Below are positions 18,665 through 26,958 of a DNA stretch of 64,000 nt, piece after piece. Location of the stretch: NCBI RefSeq assembly GCF_021916785.1, contig NZ_JAKCFC010000009.1, positions 124,001 through 188,000 on the forward strand, written 5' to 3'. The notes beneath the pieces were generated by a model. The model was given only the letters and a program-made list of their open reading frames with translations, made no database searches and was not told where the DNA came from. The translations under genes were made by a program, and so were the position numbers. Each line of letters starts with the position of its first letter. Within the stretch, counting starts at the first letter, position 1. The DNA is from Mycolicibacterium lacusdiani (lineage in GTDB: Bacteria; Actinomycetota; Actinomycetes; Mycobacteriales; Mycobacteriaceae).

Positions 18665-19624
18665 ATGGCCTCGACTGGACGACAGAGCCCGGAGGCACAG
18701 GACGACACGCAGTGGCGCACCGCAGGTGATCGAATCCAGACCTTGCTGGACGCGAGTTCGGGCAGCGGCACGGTCGTGCGGGAACGGACCGAGCAGCTGG
18801 CAGTAGAGCTGACCGACCTCTACGGGGCGGCACTGTCGAGAATCGTGTCGTTGACCGTGGATTCGGCGCCGGACCTGTTGGAACGGTTCGCCTCCGACGA
18901 TCTCGTCGCGAGCCTCCTGCTCGTTCACGGCCTGCACCCGCACGGTATCGAGCGCAGGATCGCCGACGCCCTGGACGGCGTCCGGCCGTATCTCGGCTCC
19001 CACGGCGGTGACGTCGCGCTGCTCGACGTCGCGGATGGCCCCGGCGGTGTCACGGCCCGCCTGCAGTTCACAGGCAGCTGCCAGAGCTGTCCATCGTCGG
19101 CGGTGACGCTCGAGTTCGCCGTCGAGGACGCCGTCCGTTCGGCGGCGCCGGAGGTCGAAACCATCGAAGTCGTGGCAGCGCAGAACGATTCCTCGACCAC
19201 GACGGGACTGATCTCGGCGGAGTCGCTGATGAGCCGGGTGCAACCCAAGGTAAGCGCTAGTGCTGCCTGGCATACCGCTGCGGACCTGGAGGCCCTGGCA
19301 CCCGGTGAGGTGGGTGGGTTCTCGGTGGCCGGAGTACCCATCCTGGCCTGCAGGGTGGGCGAGGATCTGTTCGCCTACCACGACCGGTGCGGCGGTTGCG
19401 GCGAATCCCTGGCCGGCGCCGCCTTGCACCGTCCGATGGGCGCGCCCGTGGGGCAGGCCGTCCTGCGATGCCCGCGCTGCCACGCCCACTTCGATGCGGT
19501 CCGGGCCGGCGCAGGTCTGGACGACGCGGGGTCGGCAGCCGTTCACCTCGAACCCATTCCCCTGTTGCACCGCGACGGCGTCGTGTCCATCGCAGTGCTC
19601 GCCGAACCGAGCGGGGTGTCGTGA
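18665..19624 (+). CDS. hhyE: NifU-domain and four-cysteine Rieske-like electron-transfer protein
   Basis: 319 residues. The middle has a NifU C-terminal-type domain with C139-Q-S-C142. The C-terminal domain aligns by eye with Rieske proteins but the two His ligands are replaced: C242-x2-C245 and C269-x2-C272, a rubredoxin-like set. The N-terminal ~95 residues are helical and unassigned. It lies three bases after hhyL, and I recall that HhyE (MSMEG_2718) was proposed to carry electrons from Hhy to the respiratory chain. The symbol follows that proposal; electron transfer is inferred. Confidence 0.75.
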   Translation: MASTGRQSPEAQDDTQWRTAGDRIQTLLDASSGSGTVVRERTEQLAVELTDLYGAALSRIVSLTVDSAPDLLERFASDDLVASLLLVHGLHPHGIERRIADALDGVRPYLGSHGGDVALLDVADGPGGVTARLQFTGSCQSCPSSAVTLEFAVEDAVRSAAPEVETIEVVAAQNDSSTTTGLISAESLMSRVQPKVSASAAWHTAADLEALAPGEVGGFSVAGVPILACRVGEDLFAYHDRCGGCGESLAGAALHRPMGAPVGQAVLRCPRCHAHFDAVRAGAGLDDAGSAAVHLEPIPLLHRDGVVSIAVLAEPSGVS

Positions 19625-20304
19625 CGACCGCACCGTTCGACGTCCTCGCACGCATCCGTGCCACCAAGCGGCCCGATCGCGCGGACGGGGAACGGTGCGA
19701 GATGTGCGCCGAGCCGGTCGCCGACGAGCACCAGCACGTCGTCAACGTCGCAGCGCGCCAATTGATGTGCACCTGCCGCGGCTGCTACCTGCTATTCGCC
19801 GATCCGCACGCCAAGCTGCGTTTCCGGGCGGTACCGGACCGCTACCTCACCTTCCCGGACTTCACCCTGGATCGCCGGGGGTGGGAGGCACTGCAGATTC
19901 CGGTCGGACTCGCGTTCTTCTTCCGCAACTCCGAGATGGATCGAACCGTCGCCTTCTACCCGGGCCCGGCAGGCGCCACCGAATCCGAACTGGACCTCGA
20001 CGCCTGGAACTCGATCAGTGGCGCAGACCTTCGGCAACCTCATTCGCCGCACGCTTCACTCGCGTTGGGCATGCTTGCCGACGACGTCGAGGCGCTACTG
20101 GTACGCGTTCCCGACAGGGACCAGGTCGATCCGGAACTGAACGCCGAGGCCGAGTGCTACCTGGTCCCGATCGACGCGTGCTACGAGTTCGTGGGCAGAT
20201 TGCGGTTGCTGTGGCGGGGCTTCGACGGCGGCCACGAGGTACGCGCATTCGTCGACGAGTTCTTCGGTCGAATCAAGGCCAGGAGCAAGGTGGCAGCACC
20301 GTGA
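19621..20304 (+). CDS. DUF5947-type hydrogenase-operon protein
   Basis: 227 residues from GTG 19621 (GTGA overlap with hhyE). The N-terminus has C-E-M-C and, 25 or so residues later, C-T-C-R-G-C-Y, which looks like a metal-binding knuckle. The rest is soluble with aromatic-rich segments (GLAFFFRNSEM, GRLRLLWRGFDGG). I recall DUF5947 proteins beside actinobacterial hydrogenases; the family name is unverified and the function unknown. Overlap with both neighbours suggests a fixed stoichiometry or a complex. Confidence 0.7.
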   Translation: MTTAPFDVLARIRATKRPDRADGERCEMCAEPVADEHQHVVNVAARQLMCTCRGCYLLFADPHAKLRFRAVPDRYLTFPDFTLDRRGWEALQIPVGLAFFFRNSEMDRTVAFYPGPAGATESELDLDAWNSISGADLRQPHSPHASLALGMLADDVEALLVRVPDRDQVDPELNAEAECYLVPIDACYEFVGRLRLLWRGFDGGHEVRAFVDEFFGRIKARSKVAAP

Positions 20305-20960
20305 TCGACCTGACGTTCGTCGTTCAAGGCGTGGTGGCCGAACCATACTCGGTGACACCGCAATTGAATGCACGCATTGGCGTCGGCACCGGTTTCGCCG
20401 GCCCGATCCAGGCCATCGCCTTGAAGTGTCAGGTCCGCATCGAACCGTTGCGCCGTCCATACTCCGACGACGAGGCCACCGGCATGGCCGACCTGTTCGG
20501 GCCACGGGAGCGATGGGTCAATACCCAACGGACGTTCCTCTGGCAGCACAGCACCACGATGGTCCAGGGATTCTCCAGAACCACAGAGGTATCCATGCCG
20601 CTTGTCTGCACGTACGACTTCGAGGTGGCGGCGTCGAAGTACCTGCATGCGTTGCGCGACGGGACGGTACCGCTGCTGTTCTTATTCAGCGGCACGGTGT
20701 TCACCCCAGGCGAGCGTGGATTCTCGGTACACCAGGTGTCGTGGGAATGCGAGGCCCGCCACGACATGCCGGTGTCTGTCTGGCACGACGTCACGCGCGC
20801 CCACTTTCCCAATTCTGGCTGGGTTCGCCTCGGACACGACACGGTCACCGCGCTCGCGGCCTACCGGTCCGCCAACGGAAGGCTCGACTTCGACGATGCC
20901 GTCAGCGCGCTGCTCTCCGACTCCCGACGCGAGTCGCTGCAGTCCGGGGAGTTCCGGTGA
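20301..20960 (+). CDS. DUF6084-type hydrogenase-operon protein
   Basis: 219 residues from GTG 20301, overlapping both neighbours by four bases. Predicted mostly beta: alternating strands such as AIALKCQVRIEPL, VSMPLVCTYDFEV and VPLLFLFSGTVF, with a WQH near the middle. No Cys cluster. I recall DUF6084 in this operon context; role unknown. Co-occurrence with the hydrogenase is the only functional clue. Confidence 0.68.
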   Translation: MIDLTFVVQGVVAEPYSVTPQLNARIGVGTGFAGPIQAIALKCQVRIEPLRRPYSDDEATGMADLFGPRERWVNTQRTFLWQHSTTMVQGFSRTTEVSMPLVCTYDFEVAASKYLHALRDGTVPLLFLFSGTVFTPGERGFSVHQVSWECEARHDMPVSVWHDVTRAHFPNSGWVRLGHDTVTALAAYRSANGRLDFDDAVSALLSDSRRESLQSGEFR

Positions 20961-22336
20961 CACCCGGCTGGGACCGGGCACGCGCCATCGCCGATGCGGT
21001 GCTCTACGAGGGTTACCTGCTCTATCCCTACCGCGCGACGTCTGGAAAGAATCAGTCCCGATGGCAATTCGGCGTATTGGGCCCTCCAGGGGCGTCCGAG
21101 GCAGGGCTCGGCGAGGACGCCATGCTGTCGGCGGAGTTCCCCGTCGACGGAGCCGGCGAACTGTCGGTCGTCCTCCGATTCCTACAGTTGCAGCACCGCC
21201 GTGCGGAGCGCGACGCAGGCCAGGGTCGGTTCGAACCGGTCGACGAGTTGACCAGCGGTTCACAGTCCTGGGTGACCTGGGACGAGGCGGTGGAGTGCGA
21301 ACTGCCCTTCGGCCCATTCGACCTCGCCGAGATCGACCAGCCGATCACCCTGCCCGTCGTCGTGCGTGCGGGCAGCGGCATCGAGCGGGTCGACGGTGGA
21401 CGACTGCTGCGCACCCGTGCCGCCGTCGAGGCCGAACTCACCATCTCCGTGGAACGCGACGCCGGCCTGAACCGTGTCCGCGTCTCCGTGTGCAACACCA
21501 GGCCCGGCGCCCGCGACAGAGACGCGGCGATCGCCGCGTCGCTGATCGGGACGCACGTGATCGCGCAAGTGACCCGCGCAGCGTTCGTCTCGCTACTGGA
21601 GCCGCCCGCGGAGGCAGAGGCCGCGGTGTCACGGTGCGTCCAGCATCGTTGCTTCCCCGTGCTGGCGGGTCGGCCCGGTGAGCGCGACCTGCTGCTGATC
21701 TCGCCAATCATCCTCTACGACCACCCCGAGATTGCCGAGCAGAGCGAGGGCGCCATGTTCGATTCCACCGAGATCGACGAGATCCTCACGCTGCGGGTCA
21801 TGACGATGACCGACGAGGAGAAGGCGCAGGCACGAGCAACCGACCCGCTGGCCGCCGCCCTCATCGACAGGTGCGACTCGATGTCGCCGGAGTCGATGCA
21901 GCAGTTGCACGGCATCCTGCGCAACCCGCACTCGCCCATCGCGAATTCCTCCGACCCGAGCAGCCCACTCGAAGGGCAGATGCGCGCCGCCGGTCTCATT
22001 CCGGAAGTCCCCGACGGTGTGGACTGGTGGGACCCGTTGGTGGACAACGCCGTACGTCCCGACCACGACGCCGTACTGGTGAGCGGCGCTCGCGTCGCCG
22101 CGGGCAGCCGGGTCCGGCTGCGTCCGAGCCGCCGCGCCGACGCCCAGGACATCTTCTTCGCAGGCAGGACCGCGCGCGTCATCTCGGTGCACGAGGACGT
22201 CGACGGCGAGCATTACGTCGGTGTGATAGTCGAAGACGATCCCGACGTCGAGATGCCCGACTCCTACGGCCGGTACCTGTACTTCGCACCCGACGAGGTC
22301 GAACCGCTCGATGCCTCAACCAGTCAGCCCAGGTAA
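20957..22336 (+). CDS. Large conserved hydrogenase-operon protein, unknown function
   Basis: 459 residues from GTG 20957 (GTGA overlap). It begins with RARAIADAVLYEGYLLYPYRATSGKN; the middle is rich in beta strands, and the C-terminal ~80 residues (GARVAAGSRVRLRPS, VGVIVEDDP, YFAPDEVEPL) look like a small beta-barrel. No transmembrane segment and no obvious cofactor motif. I do not recognise a characterised family. It is embedded in the hydrogenase operon, so a structural or assembly role is possible but not shown. Confidence 0.7.
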   Translation: MTPGWDRARAIADAVLYEGYLLYPYRATSGKNQSRWQFGVLGPPGASEAGLGEDAMLSAEFPVDGAGELSVVLRFLQLQHRRAERDAGQGRFEPVDELTSGSQSWVTWDEAVECELPFGPFDLAEIDQPITLPVVVRAGSGIERVDGGRLLRTRAAVEAELTISVERDAGLNRVRVSVCNTRPGARDRDAAIAASLIGTHVIAQVTRAAFVSLLEPPAEAEAAVSRCVQHRCFPVLAGRPGERDLLLISPIILYDHPEIAEQSEGAMFDSTEIDEILTLRVMTMTDEEKAQARATDPLAAALIDRCDSMSPESMQQLHGILRNPHSPIANSSDPSSPLEGQMRAAGLIPEVPDGVDWWDPLVDNAVRPDHDAVLVSGARVAAGSRVRLRPSRRADAQDIFFAGRTARVISVHEDVDGEHYVGVIVEDDPDVEMPDSYGRYLYFAPDEVEPLDASTSQPR

Positions 22337-22345
22337 GGAGTTCGA

Positions 22346-22465
22346 ATGGACGTTGTTGGTCGGATCGCAACGGGTGTCGCGGTGCTCGTAGTCATCGCGG
22401 GGGTGACGGTCGGACTCCGGTCGATTCCGGACGTACGCCGCTACGTCAAGATCCGGAACATGTAG
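22346..22465 (+). CDS. 39-residue single-span membrane peptide (DUF6893-like)
   Basis: ATG at 22346 with GTAAGGAG (GGAG at 22337-22340) five bases upstream, ending at TAG 22465. The peptide has one membrane span (VAVLVVIAGVTVGL) and a basic tail (RRYVKIRNM). I recall a DUF6893 family of small proteins in hydrogenase operons. It could anchor the otherwise soluble hydrogenase or its redox partner to the membrane; that is inference. Confidence 0.65.
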   Translation: MDVVGRIATGVAVLVVIAGVTVGLRSIPDVRRYVKIRNM

Positions 22466-22481
22466 CGCCGGTCGCACTGGA

Positions 22482-22985
22482 ATGACGCCACGAATCCTCG
22501 TGGCCGGTATCGGCAACATATTCCTCGGTGACGACGGCTTCGGACCCGAGGTGATCAGACATGCCCGGTCTCGTCCGTATGGCCGTGACTTCCCGGGCAC
22601 GACGGTCAAGGTGGTCGACTACGGGATCCGCGGCATGCACCTGGCCTACGACCTGCTCGACGACTGGACCGCACTGGTACTGATCGACGCAGTCCCCGAT
22701 AGAGGCGCGCCGGGTTCGCTGCGGGTGTTCGATGCCGACCACGAAACCATCGATGCCACGCTCGCTCTCGACGCGCACGGCATGGACCCTGCCGCAGTGT
22801 TCGCCAGCCTGCGGGCTCTGGGCGGCACTGCGCCACCGACCTTCGTCATCGGTTGTCAGGTCGACAGCGTCGAGGACGGCATCGGTTTGACTGACGTCGT
22901 CGACGCCGCCGTACCCGCGGCCCTGGACGCCATCGACTCGGTGCTCCGGATGGTCACGTCCGACGCCCCGGCCCGGGAGGGCTGA
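22482..22985 (+). CDS. Hydrogenase maturation endopeptidase
   Basis: 167 residues of the HyaD/HybD-type peptidase family: N-terminal ILVAGIGNIFLGDDGFG with the Glu/Asp metal ligand region, and DYGIRGMHLAYDLLD and LIDAV in the expected order. It should remove the 22-residue C-terminal tail of the large subunit after nickel insertion. Sixteen bases after the small membrane peptide and three bases before hypC. Confidence 0.9.
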   Translation: MTPRILVAGIGNIFLGDDGFGPEVIRHARSRPYGRDFPGTTVKVVDYGIRGMHLAYDLLDDWTALVLIDAVPDRGAPGSLRVFDADHETIDATLALDAHGMDPAAVFASLRALGGTAPPTFVIGCQVDSVEDGIGLTDVVDAAVPAALDAIDSVLRMVTSDAPAREG

Positions 22986-22988
22986 GCG

Positions 22989-23243
22989 GTGTGCCTCGGA
23001 ATTCCCGGTCGGGTGCTCGGCATGGTCGATGGTTACGGCGACCAACTGGCGCTCGTCGACGTGGCCGGTGAGGCCCGGAAGGTGAACATCGGCATGCTGC
23101 CCGAGGAGACGTTCACCGCAGGTGACTGGGTGATCATCCACATGGGCTTCGTGGTCGAGAAGACCGACGAGGCAGGCGCGGACGCCGCGATGGCGGGTCT
23201 GCAGCTGATGGGATCCGGTCGCACCGAGGACGATTCGCCATGA
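22989..23243 (+). CDS. hypC: Hydrogenase assembly chaperone HypC (first copy)
   Basis: 84 residues starting GTG, MCLGIPGRV, with the conserved N-terminal Cys2 that carries the Fe(CN)2CO unit together with HypD, and FTAGDWVIIHMGF. Its TGA overlaps the hypF ATG. A second, divergent HypC lies at 25556. Confidence 0.92.
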   Translation: MCLGIPGRVLGMVDGYGDQLALVDVAGEARKVNIGMLPEETFTAGDWVIIHMGFVVEKTDEAGADAAMAGLQLMGSGRTEDDSP

Positions 23244-25540
23244 TGGTTCGGCGCCGGGTCCGGATCTGCGTGCACGGGGTGGTGCAGGGCGTGGGGTTTC
23301 GACCGTTCGTCTACACGACCGCCGCGGCGCTCGGGCTCTCCGGCTCCGTGCGCAACGACAGCTCCGGTGCGATCGTCGAGGCAGAGGGCGACGGACATGC
23401 GATCGACGAGTTCGTCAGCCGACTACGCGACGATGCGCCGCCACTCGCGGTGATCGAAGCGCTGCAGTGCCAGGACGTCCCGCTGGTCGGGGGCACCGAG
23501 TTCCAGATCGCGGACACGTCGCGGTCCGGCGGCGGCCGCACCCTGGCCTCGCCCGACGTCGCGATGTGCGAGCAATGCGCAGCCGAACAACGCGATCCCG
23601 CCGATCGCCGCTACCGGCACGCCTTCGTCAACTGCACCAATTGCGGCCCACGGTTCACCATCATCACCGCACTCCCCTATGACCGCGCTGCCACGACGAT
23701 GGCCGACTTCCCGATGTGCGCCGAGTGCGCCCGCGACTACACGACACCGAGCGACCGGAGATTCCACGCGCAGCCCGTCTGCTGCCCCGAGTGCGGACCA
23801 CGACTCACCTACCGCGACGGCGAGGGACGTGTCGCCGCCGGCGAGAGCGGACTGGCCCGCGCCCGGCGGCTGCTGCGCGACGGTGGGATCCTCGCCGTCA
23901 AGGGAATCGGTGGCTACCACCTGGCGTGTGACGCCGGTGCCGACGATGCGGTGAGCGTATTGCGCAGGCGGAAGCGCCGCGGCGACAAGCCCTTCGCCGT
24001 GATGGTGGCCGACCTACCCGGCGCACGCGCCATCGCCGACGTCGACGACGCATCGGCGCGGGTACTGACCGGTATCCAGCGCCCGATCGTGCTGATGGAG
24101 CGATTGGCGGGCGCGTGCATCGCCGATTCGGTGGCACCGCACAATCCCGATCTCGGCGTGCTGCTGGCCTACGCGCCGCTGCACGTGCTGCTGTTCGGCC
24201 TACCCGATGACGAGCCCGGACCCCGAGTTCTGGTCATGACGTCGGGAAACGTTGCCGGCGAGCCGATCTGCTTCGCTGACGCCGACGCGCTGAACAGGCT
24301 CGCCCACCTCGCCGACGGATGGCTGATGCACGACCGGTCGATCCTGGTTCCGTGTGACGACTCCGTCGTCCGCGTGGTGGACGGCACGGAACTGCCGATG
24401 CGGCGATCGCGCGGCTATGCCCCGCTGCCGGTGTCACTACCCGTGCCGGTACCCCCGACGCTCGCTGTCGGCGCCGATGTGAAGAACACGATGGCCGTCG
24501 CCGAGGGCCGGTACGCGTGGCTGAGCCAGCACATCGGGGATATGGACGACCTGGCCACGCTGTCGGCGTTCGACGCCGCACAGCAGCACCTGCGCACGTT
24601 GACGGGCGTCGAGCCCGAACTCGTCGTCGCCGACGCCCATCCGCGGTACCGGTCGACCACGTGGGCGCTGCGCAACTGTGGAGCGCGACCGATCCGGTCG
24701 GTTCAGCACCACCACGCCCACATCGCCGCGGTGATGGCCGAACACGGCCTCGACGGCACACGGCAGGTCCTCGGGTTCGCCTTCGACGGCACAGGGTACG
24801 GACCCGACGGCGCAGTGTGGGGCGGTGAGGTGATGCTCGCCGACTACAAGGGGTACCGCAGGGTCGCCCACCTCGGATACGTCCCCTTGGCCGGCGGTGA
24901 CGCCAGCGTGCTGCGCCCCTACCGGATGGCGCTCGCACACCTCTGGGCGGCGGGCCTGCCGTGGGACGGCGATCTCGCGCCGGTGCAGGCGTGCCCGCCC
25001 GACGAGCGCGGCGTGCTGCGACACCAATTGGAAACCGGTCTCGCCTGCGTCCCGACCTCCAGCATGGGGCGCCTGTTCGACGCGGTCTCGGCACTGGCCG
25101 GTGTTCGTCAGGTGGTGGCATACGAGGCACAGGCCGCCATCGAACTCGAGGGCCTCGCACGCCACGAGGACACGGGCGGAGACGGTTACGGTTTCGGCTT
25201 CTGGGGCTCAGGCTCCGACACCGACACCGGTCCCAGCGCGATCATCGACGCCGCTCCGGTGCTTCGCGACGTGATCGCCGACGTACGCAGCGGCACCCCG
25301 GCCCGGGTGATCGGCGCCCGCTTCCACCGTGCCGTCTCCGGGTTGATCGCCGATCTCGCCGTGTCGTTCGACGCGGACGCCGTGGCGCTCTCAGGCGGAG
25401 TCTTTCAGAACCCGCTACTGCTGCGGTTGACGAAGGACGCACTGCGCGTCAAGGGAATCACCGCACTCACGCACCGGCGGGTACCACCCAACGACGGTGG
25501 CATCGCGCTCGGTCAACTCGTGGTCGGAACGTCAGGATAG
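23240..25540 (+). CDS. hypF: Carbamoyltransferase HypF
   Basis: 766 residues; makes the cyanide ligands of the active site from carbamoyl phosphate, passing the carbamoyl group to HypE. Domains in order: acylphosphatase (VQGVGFRPFVY), two zinc fingers (CEQC...CTNC and CAEC...CCPEC), a YrdC-like domain, and the Kae1-like carbamoyltransferase domain with HHHAHIAAVMAEHG and GGVFQNPLLL. Full length. Confidence 0.95.
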   Translation: MMVRRRVRICVHGVVQGVGFRPFVYTTAAALGLSGSVRNDSSGAIVEAEGDGHAIDEFVSRLRDDAPPLAVIEALQCQDVPLVGGTEFQIADTSRSGGGRTLASPDVAMCEQCAAEQRDPADRRYRHAFVNCTNCGPRFTIITALPYDRAATTMADFPMCAECARDYTTPSDRRFHAQPVCCPECGPRLTYRDGEGRVAAGESGLARARRLLRDGGILAVKGIGGYHLACDAGADDAVSVLRRRKRRGDKPFAVMVADLPGARAIADVDDASARVLTGIQRPIVLMERLAGACIADSVAPHNPDLGVLLAYAPLHVLLFGLPDDEPGPRVLVMTSGNVAGEPICFADADALNRLAHLADGWLMHDRSILVPCDDSVVRVVDGTELPMRRSRGYAPLPVSLPVPVPPTLAVGADVKNTMAVAEGRYAWLSQHIGDMDDLATLSAFDAAQQHLRTLTGVEPELVVADAHPRYRSTTWALRNCGARPIRSVQHHHAHIAAVMAEHGLDGTRQVLGFAFDGTGYGPDGAVWGGEVMLADYKGYRRVAHLGYVPLAGGDASVLRPYRMALAHLWAAGLPWDGDLAPVQACPPDERGVLRHQLETGLACVPTSSMGRLFDAVSALAGVRQVVAYEAQAAIELEGLARHEDTGGDGYGFGFWGSGSDTDTGPSAIIDAAPVLRDVIADVRSGTPARVIGARFHRAVSGLIADLAVSFDADAVALSGGVFQNPLLLRLTKDALRVKGITALTHRRVPPNDGGIALGQLVVGTSG

Positions 25541-25555
25541 GGAAGGAAGCATGCC

Positions 25556-25861
25556 ATGTGTCTAGCAGTGCCGGGAAGGATCGTCAGCGTCGCCGACCGC
25601 GACGGCACGTTGATGTCGACGGTGGACTTCGGCGGTATCCAGAAGGACGTCTGCCTGCAGTACATACCCGACGCCAGGATCGGTGAATACGTGGTGGTGC
25701 ACGTCGGTTTCGCCATCCAGCGCCTGGACGAGGAGTCGGCCAAGTCGACCCTGGCGGAGTTCGAGCACCTCGGGGTGCTCGACGAGGAGTTCGGCGACGG
25801 GTTCGCACTCGCCGCGCGGCAGGCGGGCAAGGACAATCCCAATGAGGTGAGGTCATCATGA
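25556..25861 (+). CDS. hypC: Hydrogenase assembly chaperone HypC (second copy)
   Basis: 101 residues, MCLAVPGRIV with the catalytic Cys2 and IGEYVVVHVGFAIQRLD, then a longer C-terminal helix than the first copy. GGAAGG upstream at 25542. ATGA overlap with hypD, the usual HypC partner, so this copy may be the main HypD partner and the first one the large-subunit chaperone; that division is speculative. Confidence 0.9.
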   Translation: MCLAVPGRIVSVADRDGTLMSTVDFGGIQKDVCLQYIPDARIGEYVVVHVGFAIQRLDEESAKSTLAEFEHLGVLDEEFGDGFALAARQAGKDNPNEVRSS

Positions 25862-26958
25862 AGTATCTGGACGAGTTCAGCGACCCGGAGCTGGCGGGCA
25901 AGCTCATCGCGCAGATCAAGGCGGTAACCACTCGGCGCTGGTCGATCATGGAAGTGTGTGGTGGCCAGACCCATTCGATCATCCGCCACGGCATCGACCA
26001 ACTGCTGCCCGACGAGATCGAGATGATTCACGGACCCGGGTGCCCGGTCTGCGTGACGCCGCTGGAGATCATCGACAAGGCCATGGAGATCGCGTCGAGG
26101 CCCGACGTGATCTTCTGCTCGTTCGGCGACATGTTGCGCGTGCCGGGCAGCGACAAGGACCTGTTCCGCATCAAGAGCGAGGGCGGTGACGTCCGCGTGG
26201 TGTACTCGCCGCTGGACGCGCTGACGATCGCACAGGAGAACCCAGACAGGCAGGTGGTGTTCTTCGGCATCGGGTTCGAGACCACCGCACCGGCCAATGC
26301 GATGACGGTCTATCAGGCCTGCCGCCTCGAGATCCGCAACTTCTCGCTGCTGGTGTCGCACGTACTGGTTCCGCCCGCGATCGCCGCGATCATGGAGTCG
26401 CCGGAGTGTCGGGTGCAGGCCTTCCTCGCGGCAGGCCACGTGTGCTCGGTGATGGGCACCGAGGAATACCCCGAGCTGTGCGACAGGTACTCGATACCGA
26501 TCGTCGTTACCGGCTTCGAACCGTTGGACATCCTCGAGGGGATACGGCGAACGGTGCTTCAACTCGAGTCCGGGCGGCACGAGTTGGAGAACGCCTACCG
26601 TCGCGCCGTGCGCGAGGAGGGCAATGGCCCGGCAAAGGCCATGCTGGAGGATGTGTTCGAGAGGACCGATCGCGCCTGGCGGGGCATCGGCGTCATCCCC
26701 GGCAGCGGGTGGCGGCTGTCACCCAAGTACCGCGAGTACGACGCGGAGCACCGGTTCGCGGTTACCGACATCCACACGGCCGAGTCCGAGGTGTGCCGCT
26801 CCGGTGAGGTGCTGCAAGGCCTCATCAAGCCGCACGAGTGCGAGGCTTTCGGCACGCTCTGCACCCCCCGCAATCCGCTCGGCGCGACCATGGTCTCGTC
26901 GGAGGGCGCGTGTGCGGCCTACTACCTGTATCGCCGCCTCGAGGTGAGCCATGCCTGA
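25858..26958 (+). CDS. hypD: Hydrogenase maturation Fe-S protein HypD
   Basis: 366 residues; scaffold on which the Fe(CN)2CO group is built with HypC. Conserved motifs: EVCGGQTHSIIRHG, GPGCPVCVTP, the GFETTAPANA segment and C-terminal Cys residues for the [4Fe-4S] cluster. Overlaps hypC2 by four bases and hypE by eight. Confidence 0.95.
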   Translation: MKYLDEFSDPELAGKLIAQIKAVTTRRWSIMEVCGGQTHSIIRHGIDQLLPDEIEMIHGPGCPVCVTPLEIIDKAMEIASRPDVIFCSFGDMLRVPGSDKDLFRIKSEGGDVRVVYSPLDALTIAQENPDRQVVFFGIGFETTAPANAMTVYQACRLEIRNFSLLVSHVLVPPAIAAIMESPECRVQAFLAAGHVCSVMGTEEYPELCDRYSIPIVVTGFEPLDILEGIRRTVLQLESGRHELENAYRRAVREEGNGPAKAMLEDVFERTDRAWRGIGVIPGSGWRLSPKYREYDAEHRFAVTDIHTAESEVCRSGEVLQGLIKPHECEAFGTLCTPRNPLGATMVSSEGACAAYYLYRRLEVSHA

